From IMG/VR virus record IMGVR_UViG_3300028197_001229, positions 21,106 to 85,105 of that record: 64,000 nt of DNA; one strand, written 5' to 3'. The number at the start of each line of letters is the position of its first letter. Position 1 is the stretch's first letter. Shown piece after piece: positions 51,858 to 59,582 of the stretch. The DNA comes from a virus. Both the position numbers and the translations under genes were made by a program. A model generated the notes under the pieces. That model saw nothing but the letters and a program-made list of their open reading frames with translations, was not told where the DNA came from and made no database searches.

Positions 51858-52517
51858 ATGTTAAATGAAAAAATAAAATTACCGTGTTATACTGCCACGT
51901 TTAAAATTCCATATAAAACTTACATGGCTACCTTACAATTGGGTATGTACGAAACTACATCCCGGCTAGTTAATAGCAATTTTGTATATAGGACTCAAGA
52001 ATGTGCTGGTGGTCGTAGGAAAGCATTGGATAAAGTGTGTAATTGGTACTGGGATAAGTACAAAGGAGCTTGGGGACAGGCTCACGAGATAATGGTTTTA
52101 AACGACCCTTATATGGAAGTTATGTACAATGACGATTTTAATTGTGCAGATAAACTCAATCGTTACTTAGATGATGAAACCATTGATAAGTTATTATCTG
52201 ACTGTAACGAAGAGCTAGTACGTGAGGACAACGATACGTTTGGTAAACACCACCCTCGTAATTCGGTAAAACGTAAAAAAAGGCGTAGAGTATATCTCGA
52301 ACATATTGGCGATGGTTTATACCAGCATCCCAATACTAAAGTTATGTACTTTAGGGACACTGTAATTCCGCAGATTACACATAATGGTTCTAAGGGTCAT
52401 CCTGGTGAATACATTCAAAAACGAAAAGTCAAAGACTTCAAGCTTATGTCTAAGAACATAGAAAAAGCTATAAACGAAGTACAAACAAGGTTTGGTCATG
52501 CAATTAGTTTGGGATAG
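51858..52517 (+). CDS. Unknown basic protein
   Basis: 219 residues. A basic cluster (VKRKKRRRVYL near 136) and helical N-terminal region suggest nucleic-acid contact; no known family. The 100 bases upstream, after the RNA terminator, are AT-rich with no clear promoter box. Overlaps the next gene by 20 bases. Confidence 0.5.
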   Translation: MLNEKIKLPCYTATFKIPYKTYMATLQLGMYETTSRLVNSNFVYRTQECAGGRRKALDKVCNWYWDKYKGAWGQAHEIMVLNDPYMEVMYNDDFNCADKLNRYLDDETIDKLLSDCNEELVREDNDTFGKHHPRNSVKRKKRRRVYLEHIGDGLYQHPNTKVMYFRDTVIPQITHNGSKGHPGEYIQKRKVKDFKLMSKNIEKAINEVQTRFGHAISLG

Positions 52518-52830
52518 TATACTAGGCGAATCTCGACCTTACGGTTCTCCCTCTACTAGTTATTCATACGTAGAGAATATAATTGCAAACGTAGTTGAAA
52601 TGAATCCTGACTCCTTGTTAATAGGAACTCCTGAGGATAGAGAAAGATATTACCCTGCCATATGCGGACACACTACAGACTGTAGATTCGTTTATTCGGT
52701 AGATAGGTTGTTAGAAATTTTATCTGAAGATATGCCTAGAGAAGAAGCACAAGAATTCTTTGACTATAACATAGAGGGTGCATTTGTAGGAGACAATGGC
52801 CCCATATTTATTTACACAGAATTTATTTAA
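52498..52830 (+). CDS. Unknown conserved-looking small protein
   Basis: 110 residues from ATG 52498 (a TTG at 52492 is an alternative). The C-terminus EEAQEFFDYNIEGAFVGDNGPIFI resembles the end of a widespread uncharacterised phage protein type. Overlaps the upstream gene by 20 bases. Confidence 0.5.
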   Translation: MQLVWDSILGESRPYGSPSTSYSYVENIIANVVEMNPDSLLIGTPEDRERYYPAICGHTTDCRFVYSVDRLLEILSEDMPREEAQEFFDYNIEGAFVGDNGPIFIYTEFI

Positions 52831-52845
52831 AAACTAAAAAAAATA

Positions 52846-53139
52846 ATGAGCAAAAAAACATACAAAGTAGCAATCTGGGAAGAAATTTCCGGATACATAA
52901 TGGTAGAGTCTGATAATGAATCAGAAGCAGAAGATAAAGCTGAAGAATTAATTAATCAATACGGAGTTGAGCAACTGTTATTTCCTAATCCTCAGTTAAA
53001 AGATGATTGGGAAGAAGACATAACTGCTTACTGCGGAGATCACACACATGGTGGTAGAGAGGTATTAAGTTGTGAGTACACCGGTGAGTCTGACTCTAAA
53101 CTAGACGAGTACAAACAAGGAGGTACAGAAGATGAGTGA
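52846..53139 (+). CDS. Small acidic protein of the common phage type
   Basis: 97 residues; TYKVAIWEEISGYIMVESDNESEAEDKAEELI follows the strand-then-DEAE-helix pattern of many short phage proteins. Overlaps the next gene by 8 bases. Confidence 0.55.
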   Translation: MSKKTYKVAIWEEISGYIMVESDNESEAEDKAEELINQYGVEQLLFPNPQLKDDWEEDITAYCGDHTHGGREVLSCEYTGESDSKLDEYKQGGTEDE

Positions 53140-53335
53140 ACTTGAATACAAATCAATAATTAAGCAAAATGCTGTTATTGTGTTGGAAACTAAACTGTCA
53201 AACATTGACATGGATATGGGAATTGTTAAAACTAGGATGGAGAAGCTATTAAAAGAGCAGACTCGTTTACGTGAAAGACGAATCCAAATACTAACAGAAT
53301 TAAAACAACATAAAGAAGTAATAGAGAATATATGA
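53132..53335 (+). CDS. Short coiled-coil protein
   Basis: 67 residues, almost entirely helical with heptads ([20 protein letters not shown]). A GGAGG lies at a suitable distance before the ATG, one of the few Shine-Dalgarno-like sites outside the 56.8-58.8 kb cassette. Overlaps the following gene by 4. Confidence 0.5.
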   Translation: MSELEYKSIIKQNAVIVLETKLSNIDMDMGIVKTRMEKLLKEQTRLRERRIQILTELKQHKEVIENI

Positions 53336-54297
53336 AAACTATATTGATAACAGGCGGTGCCGGCTTTCTAGGAAGTCATCTATGTGACAAGTTACTAACC
53401 TCATCCGGAGATATTCATATTATATGTATGGATAATTTATTTACGGGTTCAAAGGATAACATCAATCATTTACTTGGTCATCCTAGGTTTGAGTTCATGA
53501 GACATGACGTAATTGATCCATTTAGACTTGAAGTGGATGAAATATATAACTTGGCATGTCCAGCATCTCCTGTTCATTACCAGTACAATCCATTGAAGAC
53601 TGTACAGACTTCGGTAATGGGTATGATTAACGCTCTTGATGTTGCTAGTGAGACTGGTGCTAAGATACTTCAGGCAAGTACATCTGAGGTCTATGGTGAT
53701 CCTGATGTTCACCCACAACATGAATCATATAATGGTAACGTAAATCCTATTGGACCACGTGCATGCTATGACGAGGGCAAGAGGTGTGCTGAAACGCTTT
53801 GTTATGATTATTTTAGGGAGTATGAGGTAGATATACGTGTAATGCGTATATTCAACACGTACGGGCCTAGAATGGACCCTGATGACGGGAGAGTAGTATC
53901 AAACTTTATAGTTCAAGCTTTGAAGGGAGAAGAATTAACTATATATGGGGATGGTTCTCAAACGAGATCATTCTGCTATGTAGATGATTTACTGGAAGGT
54001 ATGGTAAGACTAATGAACTGTACCAGAGATGAACTACGTGAACATGCTAACAGTGGACCAGTTAACATTGGTAACCCTGATGAGTTTACTATAAAGCAAC
54101 TAGCTGAACTAATAACGGATAAGATCAACCCGGGTGCAATGGTAAAAGAACTACCGTTACCTGAGGATGATCCTACTCAACGACGACCAGACATCACACG
54201 TGCTAAAGACATGTTAGACTGGAAGCCAACTATCAATTTGAATGATGGCTTAGATAAAACAATAGCGTACTTTGAAAAACTATTAAGTAACGAGTGA
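53332..54297 (+). CDS. UDP-glucuronate decarboxylase (UDP-xylose synthase) family protein
   Basis: 321 residues, extended short-chain dehydrogenase. The NAD-binding GGAGFLG is at 8-14, the family-specific [11 protein letters not shown] and [11 protein letters not shown] follow, then [29 protein letters not shown], the catalytic YDEGK (Y146, K150), and [22 protein letters not shown]. These motifs are specific to UXS rather than to general epimerases. It converts UDP-glucuronate to UDP-xylose by known family activity. The gene is phage-borne and lies among small unknown genes, so it is an auxiliary metabolic gene probably linked to surface or virion sugars. Confidence 0.88.
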   Translation: MKTILITGGAGFLGSHLCDKLLTSSGDIHIICMDNLFTGSKDNINHLLGHPRFEFMRHDVIDPFRLEVDEIYNLACPASPVHYQYNPLKTVQTSVMGMINALDVASETGAKILQASTSEVYGDPDVHPQHESYNGNVNPIGPRACYDEGKRCAETLCYDYFREYEVDIRVMRIFNTYGPRMDPDDGRVVSNFIVQALKGEELTIYGDGSQTRSFCYVDDLLEGMVRLMNCTRDELREHANSGPVNIGNPDEFTIKQLAELITDKINPGAMVKELPLPEDDPTQRRPDITRAKDMLDWKPTINLNDGLDKTIAYFEKLLSNE

Positions 54298-54368
54298 GCT
54301 CTGACACACTGTTTTTGTGTGCAATAGTACTCTTACTTGTATTGTACGCTATAGATGTAATAAGGTAA
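54294..54368 (+). CDS. Possible 24-residue membrane microprotein
   Basis: From GTG 54294 (overlapping the previous TGA by the usual 4 bases) to TAA 54366-54368: [20 protein letters not shown] and four more residues, a single membrane-spanning helix. Short frames can be chance, so this is tentative. Confidence 0.3.
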   Translation: MSSDTLFLCAIVLLLVLYAIDVIR

Positions 54369-54370
54369 GC

Positions 54371-54388
54371 GTACTACTTAAGTAGTAC
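54371..54388. promoter_or_regulatory. Perfect 18-base palindrome
   Basis: GTACTACTTAAGTAGTAC. Centre CTTAAG is shared with the palindrome before the 43.05 kb promoter. It may be a dimeric protein binding site or, as RNA, a 7-bp hairpin with loop TTAA. Confidence 0.75.
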
Positions 54389-54396
54389 TTTGCTTT

Positions 54397-54528
54397 GATA
54401 TGTATTGATATATCATTGTAGCTGTCTGTAATGATATGCTACAATGGTATGTTAGTATTATGATATTAAATGATATCTGTTATGATAGTATTGAGATATA
54501 CTATGATACTAATGATATGTTATGATAT
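54397..54528. repeat. AT-rich region with at least eight GATAT copies
   Basis: GATAT occurs at 54397, 54407, 54433, 54462, 54472, 54495, 54514 and 54524, plus GATAG and GATAC variants, in a gene-free 132-base span. Clustered short repeats in AT-rich DNA fit an iteron-like or protein-array site, but no regular spacing is evident. Confidence 0.6.
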
Positions 54529-54546
54529 AGAAATTAACTAAATACT

Positions 54547-54795
54547 ATGAATAAAGGAAATAAAGGAATTACTATTAGTGAGTCTAGGTATTACGACCAG
54601 GGTGTTATAGACGCCAAGGATGCTATCGTTAGAAACCTAGATGATAAGATACGTAGGGAGATGGCTACCGCTGCTGATAAAAGTGGAAGTTCGGATTCAA
54701 GGTTGCTGGCCCCTGTAAGACTAAACTTGTTACTTAGTTTACAAGATGAACTAAATACTGTGTGTATTGACATATATAAGCCGAACAATGTATGA
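54547..54795 (+). CDS. Unknown small protein
   Basis: 82 residues, polar, helical; no motif. First gene after the GATAT region; overlaps the next by 8 bases. Confidence 0.5.
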   Translation: MNKGNKGITISESRYYDQGVIDAKDAIVRNLDDKIRREMATAADKSGSSDSRLLAPVRLNLLLSLQDELNTVCIDIYKPNNV

Positions 54796-55090
54796 CTTAG
54801 AACGAATACAGTTAAACATGCTACGTTTAGGTTTACCCGATCCTCCCATCAACTTTGGTGTAGAAATTGAAGACATAAACTTTGTACACCATGTACCTTC
54901 TATGTGCATGGACTGTGGTGAAGAAAAACTCACACAGGAAGAAGGTGCCATAAGTAAAGTGTTTGATGACGGGGATGTTATAACAATAGATCCAGCTACT
55001 AGTTTCGTATGTGATTACTGTGGTTTTCGATATGTTCCTCACGAATACGATTCTGTATTCTTAAAAAAATATTCATTAACTAAATTTTAA
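54788..55090 (+). CDS. Zinc-ribbon-type small protein
   Basis: 100 residues from ATG 54788. Two CxxC pairs (CMDC at about 41-44 and CDYC at about 78-81) are spaced as in a zinc ribbon. It may bind nucleic acid; family unknown. Confidence 0.55.
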   Translation: MYDLERIQLNMLRLGLPDPPINFGVEIEDINFVHHVPSMCMDCGEEKLTQEEGAISKVFDDGDVITIDPATSFVCDYCGFRYVPHEYDSVFLKKYSLTKF

Positions 55091-55091
55091 A

Positions 55092-55310
55092 ATGAAAGAT
55101 GCAAAAAACTTTCGTTCTTGGACTAAGAACCCTAATACTCCAGAGAGCGATAAAGAAGATAAAGTAATGCACATAGTTCGGTTTGAAGTACCGATTAATG
55201 TGACTGAAAATGACGGAAAGTCCGGTAATGAACTTATGCCTGTAGAGTATGAGGTTATGGCTAGCTGCCCGGTTGATGCAATTGAACATGTTAGAGAAAA
55301 CTGGTTATGA
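55092..55310 (+). CDS. Unknown small protein
   Basis: 72 residues. The C-terminal half (strand, then a CPVDAIEHVRENW helix) resembles other short phage domains with a D-A-x-x-H-V helix. Overlaps the next gene by 4. Confidence 0.5.
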   Translation: MKDAKNFRSWTKNPNTPESDKEDKVMHIVRFEVPINVTENDGKSGNELMPVEYEVMASCPVDAIEHVRENWL

Positions 55311-55600
55311 CAGATAAAAAGAAAACAATGAAAGATGTAGTGTTAGCATTTTGCTTACAGGTTGCCCAAAAACTAGGTAAAGATCCATTAGAAGCAGAAC
55401 TAGATGTACGAAACTATGTATTTCCTGCCATGAAAGATTTAGATAAAGAAATTAGTGAAGAACAATATCTAGTTGCTTTAAAGGATATGAAATTAGATTC
55501 TAATGCTGCTGTTAAGTGGGCAATGGAAAGTATTACTCTTCCTGATAACGATACTGACTCTGCTTTTAAAGATTTCCTTGAACGACCCAGTAGAAACTAA
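55307..55600 (+). CDS. Small helical protein
   Basis: 97 residues, helical and acidic; no motif. It directly precedes the sigma-4-like gene with a one-base overlap, so the two are co-translated. Confidence 0.5.
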   Translation: MTDKKKTMKDVVLAFCLQVAQKLGKDPLEAELDVRNYVFPAMKDLDKEISEEQYLVALKDMKLDSNAAVKWAMESITLPDNDTDSAFKDFLERPSRN

Positions 55601-55842
55601 TGGACGACTTAGACTTAAGACTAGCAGTATTAAAATCAAAGAATCCTCCACCACTTACGTTGGAGGAGATAGCTGATTTTTGTGACATTACCAAACAAGG
55701 TGTGCAGCAGATACAACAACGTGCACTGCGTAAGCTTGCTAATGAGTTTTGGGACGATAGAAAAGTATTATTGTCTGAATTTAAAAATTCTGACTTCAAT
55801 ATGTTCTACGGTGATTGTTATGATTCGCCTAAGAATGTTTAA
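55600..55842 (+). CDS. Stand-alone sigma-70 region 4-like protein
   Basis: 80 residues. PPLTLEEIADFCDITKQGVQQIQQRALRKLANEF (about 17-50) is the region 4 helix-turn-helix that contacts the -35 element or an activator; no region 2 is present. Such proteins in phages can be co-activators or anti-sigma-type regulators of late transcription. No partner gene is visible in this window. Family knowledge and motif match; role is inferred. Confidence 0.7.
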   Translation: MDDLDLRLAVLKSKNPPPLTLEEIADFCDITKQGVQQIQQRALRKLANEFWDDRKVLLSEFKNSDFNMFYGDCYDSPKNV

Positions 55843-55844
55843 AC

Positions 55845-56273
55845 ATGCAAACGTTCCTACCTAAACCTACGTATACTGAATCTTTTGCTTGTCTGGACAA
55901 CAAAAGACTAGGCAACCAAGTTTACCGAGAAGGCAAAACGCTACTAGGTGGCGGTTGGCCAAACCACCCAGCCTCAAAGATGTGGCGGGGCTACGAACAT
56001 CACTTGGCGCTTTATTGTTTTAGAGGGGCTCAAGAAATGGTACGTAGACGTACATGGAAGGAAGAAGTATGCATTAGATGGTTACATTACTTCCAAGATA
56101 AGATAACAGAACATGAAGATACTGGATACCCTCCATGGGTTGGTTTTCCACCACTTCATGCTTCCCATCGTAGTAATTTACTACGCAAGGACCCGGAATA
56201 CTATGGTCAGTTCGGTTGGGAAGAACCAGATGACTGGGCATATGTATGGCCCACAAACAATAACACACTATGA
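55845..56273 (+). CDS. Possible DNA-glycosylase-like or MSMEG_6728-type protein
   Basis: 142 residues. It opens MQTFLPKPTYTESFACLDNKRLGNQVYREGKTLL, then NHPASKMWRGYEHHLALY, and ends HASHRSNLLRKDPEYYGQFGW and a WP. This set is familiar from small bacterial and phage proteins annotated either as pyrimidine-dimer glycosylase-like or as an uncharacterised MSMEG_6728-type family; I cannot separate the two by eye. A DNA repair role is plausible. Confidence 0.5.
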   Translation: MQTFLPKPTYTESFACLDNKRLGNQVYREGKTLLGGGWPNHPASKMWRGYEHHLALYCFRGAQEMVRRRTWKEEVCIRWLHYFQDKITEHEDTGYPPWVGFPPLHASHRSNLLRKDPEYYGQFGWEEPDDWAYVWPTNNNTL

Positions 56274-56467
56274 CTAAACCAAATAAAGATTATGTTACTC
56301 GGGAACAGTTCGACGAAGTTGTTGATCTGTTGGACGAGTTGTTTCAACAAGCTGACGAAGACACTCCTGGTGATTGTCGGACTGAACACTTTCGTTCTGC
56401 AATGTACGATGTTGAGGAAACTCTGATACAGCTCAAACGTCGTCATCGCATTGAGACAGAAGACTAA
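56270..56467 (+). CDS. Small acidic protein
   Basis: 65 residues, helical, no motif. Overlaps the preceding gene by 4. Confidence 0.45.
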   Translation: MTKPNKDYVTREQFDEVVDLLDELFQQADEDTPGDCRTEHFRSAMYDVEETLIQLKRRHRIETED

Positions 56468-56470
56468 TAT

Positions 56471-56578
56471 GTGAAAATTCGAAGTACAGTCAAAGCTAAG
56501 CCTACGTCGATACACCGGCGTCTAAATAAGACGCTTCCGCGCAAGGCAAAGCATAAAAAACCTCCTCCTAGTGAGTGA
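56471..56578 (+). CDS. Possible 35-residue basic peptide
   Basis: GTG 56471 to TGA 56576-56578, rich in Lys, Arg and Pro (MKIRSTVKAKPTSIHRRLNK and a basic end). It starts 3 bases after the previous stop and ends inside a terminator stem. Tentative. Confidence 0.35.
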   Translation: MKIRSTVKAKPTSIHRRLNKTLPRKAKHKKPPPSE

Positions 56579-56588
56579 GGTTTTTTTT
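56555..56588 (+). terminator. Intrinsic terminator
   Basis: AAAAAACCTC (56555-56564) / GAGGTTTTTT (56577-56586), 10 pairs, then further T residues. Confidence 0.85.
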
Positions 56589-56604
56589 AGCTATCTGTGT
56601 TATA

Positions 56605-56612
56605 TATATTTG
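56605..56612 (+). promoter_or_regulatory. Promoter of the NUDIX cassette
   Basis: TATATTTG (56605-56612) within GTGTTATATATATTTGG. Exact match to TAnnTTTG. The first gene starts at 56664 after an A-rich leader of the phage type. Confidence 0.7.
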
Positions 56613-56663
56613 GATAACCAAGTGTATTATTGCAATAAAACCACAAAAAACAAAAAAATAACA

Positions 56664-56834
56664 ATGAATAAAGCAATAGAATTATTAAAAGAGGCTGTTA
56701 GCCTCTTAAGGGAGATCAAACATCTCCTGGGAGCTGTACGTACAGCAACTGTACGAAAGTTACCAACTTCGTATTCTAGCCCGGGTTCCGGTTACAGAGT
56801 CATCATCGAAATGCCGGAGGTTGACAATGAGTAA
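56664..56834 (+). CDS. Small protein at the head of the NUDIX cassette
   Basis: 56 residues from ATG 56664; upstream in-frame starts lie before the promoter and are rejected. The leader is A-rich and lacks a Shine-Dalgarno, unlike the following genes. Helical N-terminus and a Ser/Gly/Pro middle. Overlaps the next gene by 8 bases. Confidence 0.5.
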   Translation: MNKAIELLKEAVSLLREIKHLLGAVRTATVRKLPTSYSSPGSGYRVIIEMPEVDNE

Positions 56835-57852
56835 GTCAGGAAGAGTTTCAGCGTTTTACGATCGTTCAGTTGTGTACGGTGAAAACTATATGAACGGAGC
56901 GATCCAATACTGTAAGTGGGGAGAAACCCTCGGTATAGGTGTAGGACACTTACCTCCTGAGGATCGTGCTGATGTTAGTCAGGACATGTTTACTCATTCC
57001 AACATTCTGGATAATCCCAATCCTGCCGTTACCATAGACAGCATTCGCCCCTCCTCGGGCTTTTTCGCAATGGCCAACTTCCATCCCATGCAAATCCTGG
57101 AGAACGATTACTCCAACCTGACAATCCTCATGATAGAACAATACAATGAGGGTCAGTGGGGATTTCCTATGGGTGGAGTGGAAGAGGAGGATGCAAATCT
57201 TCTCGACACCGCCATTAGAGAGTGGGACGAGGAAACTGGTAGACAGCTACCACTCGAATCATCCCTCTGTAGCTACTCAAGAGAGTACAGCGATACAATC
57301 CATATGGAACCATTCCGGAGATTCAAAAATCAGGTCAGTAAGCCATATCAGGCTGTGGCTTTAGGAAAGTCGCTCCTGGATAACTTGTATAGGTGGACAT
57401 ACTACAGGAATACTGTAGCTGGTCCCAAGAAAATGAAATGTGTAAATCTCATTCCACTTATTACAGATTATCCTTCGGATATGGATTGCATGGAAGCACT
57501 CAAGAATCCTTCCACTCACAGTCCGGAAATACTGCAGAGTGCCTGGGTTCCTTACTACGAAGTCTTAGAGAGAGTTTGTGATGTAGACCGAGCGGTATTA
57601 CGTCACGGCATGAATGACTTAGCGTACGGACTTAAGGTTGCTTATCATAAAAGTGCTCGTGACTATCTTAAACCATTCCGCAAACGCCCGGATCAAACCA
57701 CAACTAATGGACGTATACGAAACATGTTCGAAAAGTTTGGTATGGCTCCAGAGTCATCGAATCTGTCGGCTTTGGCTGATAAGATTTATGAGGCTGATCA
57801 GAAAAGCGAGAATGACCGGATCGAAGACTGTCTTACTGAGGAAGAGTCATGA
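56827..57852 (+). CDS. NUDIX hydrolase domain protein
   Basis: 341 residues from ATG 56827 (GGAGG 6 bases upstream). The Nudix box lies at about 116-138: WGFPMGGVEEEDANLLDTAI then REWDEETG. The REWDEETG core is intact; the usual Glu six residues after the Gly is Ala. The long N- and C-terminal extensions are unusual for NUDIX proteins of about 150-200 residues. NUDIX enzymes hydrolyse nucleoside-diphosphate-linked compounds; the substrate is not predictable here. Base composition looks richer in G and C than the neighbours. Confidence 0.7.
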   Translation: MSKSGRVSAFYDRSVVYGENYMNGAIQYCKWGETLGIGVGHLPPEDRADVSQDMFTHSNILDNPNPAVTIDSIRPSSGFFAMANFHPMQILENDYSNLTILMIEQYNEGQWGFPMGGVEEEDANLLDTAIREWDEETGRQLPLESSLCSYSREYSDTIHMEPFRRFKNQVSKPYQAVALGKSLLDNLYRWTYYRNTVAGPKKMKCVNLIPLITDYPSDMDCMEALKNPSTHSPEILQSAWVPYYEVLERVCDVDRAVLRHGMNDLAYGLKVAYHKSARDYLKPFRKRPDQTTTNGRIRNMFEKFGMAPESSNLSALADKIYEADQKSENDRIEDCLTEEES

Positions 57853-58109
57853 GAAAATCCAGAAGATATATACCTGAGGATCATGCCCGTCAGTATTGGT
57901 TGAATAATCATACCCGGGCAAAGGAGGCCAATCTATCCAGTGAATTCATTACCGCCTACAAACATAGGCGTCGTAATTATAATGACTCAATCATGGAAGC
58001 AAGCAGCCAAGCTCTGAACGATATAGGTTATTGGGATACACTTGACCCGTACAAGGCCAAGGATCCTTACACATATATTATGAGTACGTTAAAGGAGGGA
58101 TCATCATGA
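57849..58109 (+). CDS. Small unknown protein of the cassette
   Basis: 86 residues, basic N-terminus and helical, ends in KEGSS. Shine-Dalgarno GAGGA precedes the ATG by 6 bases, and the ATG overlaps the previous stop. No family. Confidence 0.5.
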   Translation: MRKSRRYIPEDHARQYWLNNHTRAKEANLSSEFITAYKHRRRNYNDSIMEASSQALNDIGYWDTLDPYKAKDPYTYIMSTLKEGSS

Positions 58110-58360
58110 GTGAGGTAACCTATCCGTTGCTCAAGACGTCTGCAGGCGAAGACTGGGAGTACTTTGTTATAATTGATGGTAAGAAAGATACTGGAATGGA
58201 GAGGAGGATTCCTATCCGTACTATCAACGATGGCAATGATACTATCTACTTATCTAAGGGTAAGCTCATAACGCTCCCCGCAGATGGCCGGTGGCAGACC
58301 TTGTCAAACGGAGAGCCACGATCAAAATGGCAACAACTACGAATGGAGGGATCATCATGA
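58106..58360 (+). CDS. Small unknown protein of the cassette
   Basis: 84 residues, strand-rich; ends in MEGSS. AAAGGAGG lies 7 bases upstream of the ATG, a full Shine-Dalgarno. ATG overlaps the previous stop. Confidence 0.5.
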   Translation: MSEVTYPLLKTSAGEDWEYFVIIDGKKDTGMERRIPIRTINDGNDTIYLSKGKLITLPADGRWQTLSNGEPRSKWQQLRMEGSS

Positions 58361-58722
58361 TTCTGTTCCACGAACATATCGAGTCGATATTCCGAGCTCA
58401 CAAGCTCAGCGTATCTGGCTTATGCGAAAAGATCGGATGCAGTCGTGCTTATATCTACAGTATCTGGAGACGGGAACATGTACCGACGATGCGTTTCTTG
58501 ATGAAGCTGTTCAAAAATCTAGAAATCTCAGAAGATTGGAAAGCTGAAATCTTCGAAGCCTTCAAAACTGCTGAAGCGGAGAAGCCCAAGAACCAAGGTC
58601 AGAGCCATTTAAAAGATCTCAAAGATATGGTGGCCCGCTTGGAGGAAAGAGTAAATATGTTGCACGACAAATTTAACATCGTTGTGCAACATATTAACAC
58701 CCAAGACAAGAAAGGAGGATAA
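58357..58722 (+). CDS. Helix-turn-helix regulator of the cassette
   Basis: 121 residues from ATG 58357, overlapping the previous stop; GGAGG lies 7 bases upstream. Residues about 5-55 fit the XRE fold (HKLSVSGLCEKIGCSRAYIYSIW), followed by a heptad-rich region at about 85-115 (LKDMVARLEERVNMLHDKF) that would dimerise it. It probably controls this cassette or competes with other phage regulators. This is inference. Confidence 0.65.
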   Translation: MILFHEHIESIFRAHKLSVSGLCEKIGCSRAYIYSIWRREHVPTMRFLMKLFKNLEISEDWKAEIFEAFKTAEAEKPKNQGQSHLKDLKDMVARLEERVNMLHDKFNIVVQHINTQDKKGG

Positions 58723-58726
58723 TAAC

Positions 58727-58837
58727 ATGCTGGATACTATATTCACTGCTGTCTTGTTACTACCAACTATGGCTATCCCGATCGTTCTCATTATTGATTT
58801 GTTTATGAGCGATCCGGACGAGTTGTTTAAAAAGTAG
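58727..58837 (+). CDS. 36-residue membrane microprotein
   Basis: From ATG 58727 to TAG 58835-58837, with AAAGGAGG 8 bases upstream. One hydrophobic helix (TAVLLLPTMAIPIVLIIDLF) and a charged end. The strong Shine-Dalgarno and tight spacing make it more credible than most frames this short. Confidence 0.5.
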   Translation: MLDTIFTAVLLLPTMAIPIVLIIDLFMSDPDELFKK

Positions 58838-58850
58838 TACCAGATAAAAT

Positions 58851-58880
58851 AAACCCCTAGTGACAGTAGGGGTTTTTTTT
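58851..58880 (+). terminator. Intrinsic terminator, usable on both strands
   Basis: AAACCCCTA (58851-58859) / TAGGGGTTT (58867-58875), 9 perfect pairs with loop GTGACAG, T-run on the forward strand and A-run on the other side. It separates the cassette from a convergent gene. Confidence 0.88.
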
Positions 58881-59121
58881 ACTTATAGCTCATAGTTTCT
58901 ATTTGTAATCTTTTAAGCCTTATTCTTTCTTTTAACAGCTCTACTGTAAAGAAGTTCCATGCGTCCTTATCTTCATTAGCTACAGCCGTCATTATTTCCC
59001 TTTCGTAAACCTTTATCCAATTTATTTCGGATTGTTTATGAGTTTTCTTATTTATTTGTTTTGCTTTTATATTACAACCATGGGTCAGCATACTTATTAT
59101 TATAATTATTACATATTTCAT
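58879..59121 (-). CDS. Small lipoprotein, reverse strand
   Basis: 80 residues on the reverse strand. An N-terminal hydrophobic segment IIIIISMLTHGC has a lipobox with Cys16; the mature part is basic and helical (LLKERIRLKRLQ). It resembles the other lipoprotein in this window only in size and lipobox position. Function unknown; envelope-located exclusion or lysis-accessory are options. Confidence 0.5.
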   Translation of the reverse strand: MKYVIIIIISMLTHGCNIKAKQINKKTHKQSEINWIKVYEREIMTAVANEDKDAWNFFTVELLKERIRLKRLQIETMSYK

Positions 59122-59237
59122 ATTTGTGGTATGTTATAATATAGCTGAGGTATCAAATGCTGGCAATCATGCAATTCTAGGGGTTTTTGTGTTATTAATA
59201 TTTAGTCCACACTAATAACAATTAAAACAAACTTATT

Positions 59238-59582
59238 ATGAAAACTCACAACATAACAATCGTAGTGTGCTTGATCGCTTTATGCTACATCGGTATAAGT
59301 CGGGTAACTGGACCTCAATACGTAGGTTACAAGATCCAGCCACTTTATAAGGAAACTGCCTGTTCATACATGACCAGAGCAAATTCTATTATAATGAACA
59401 ATTTAGATCTGGAAACTGAGGACAAAACTATTCTCAGAGAAAGATATGAAATAGTTAAAAAGGTAAAGAAACTGGTCGGGATATATTCGCCCAGTAACCT
59501 TGGTATAAGTCAGAAACTTCCAATTGATGAAGTAACTGAACTACACCGAAAATCAATACTAATAAAAGAGAGGATAAAATAA
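59238..59582 (+). CDS. Exported or single-pass membrane protein
   Basis: 114 residues. Residues about 6-20 (ITIVVCLIALCYIGI) form a signal or anchor helix, followed by a basic, helical, probably periplasmic part with a Cys. No family. Its stop codon overlaps the next start (TAATG). Confidence 0.5.
   Translation: MKTHNITIVVCLIALCYIGISRVTGPQYVGYKIQPLYKETACSYMTRANSIIMNNLDLETEDKTILRERYEIVKKVKKLVGIYSPSNLGISQKLPIDEVTELHRKSILIKERIK

Noticed and set aside
54397-54528. CRISPR-like array in the GATAT region
   Set aside because: The repeated unit is only five bases and irregularly spaced; no spacers of uniform size and no cas genes.
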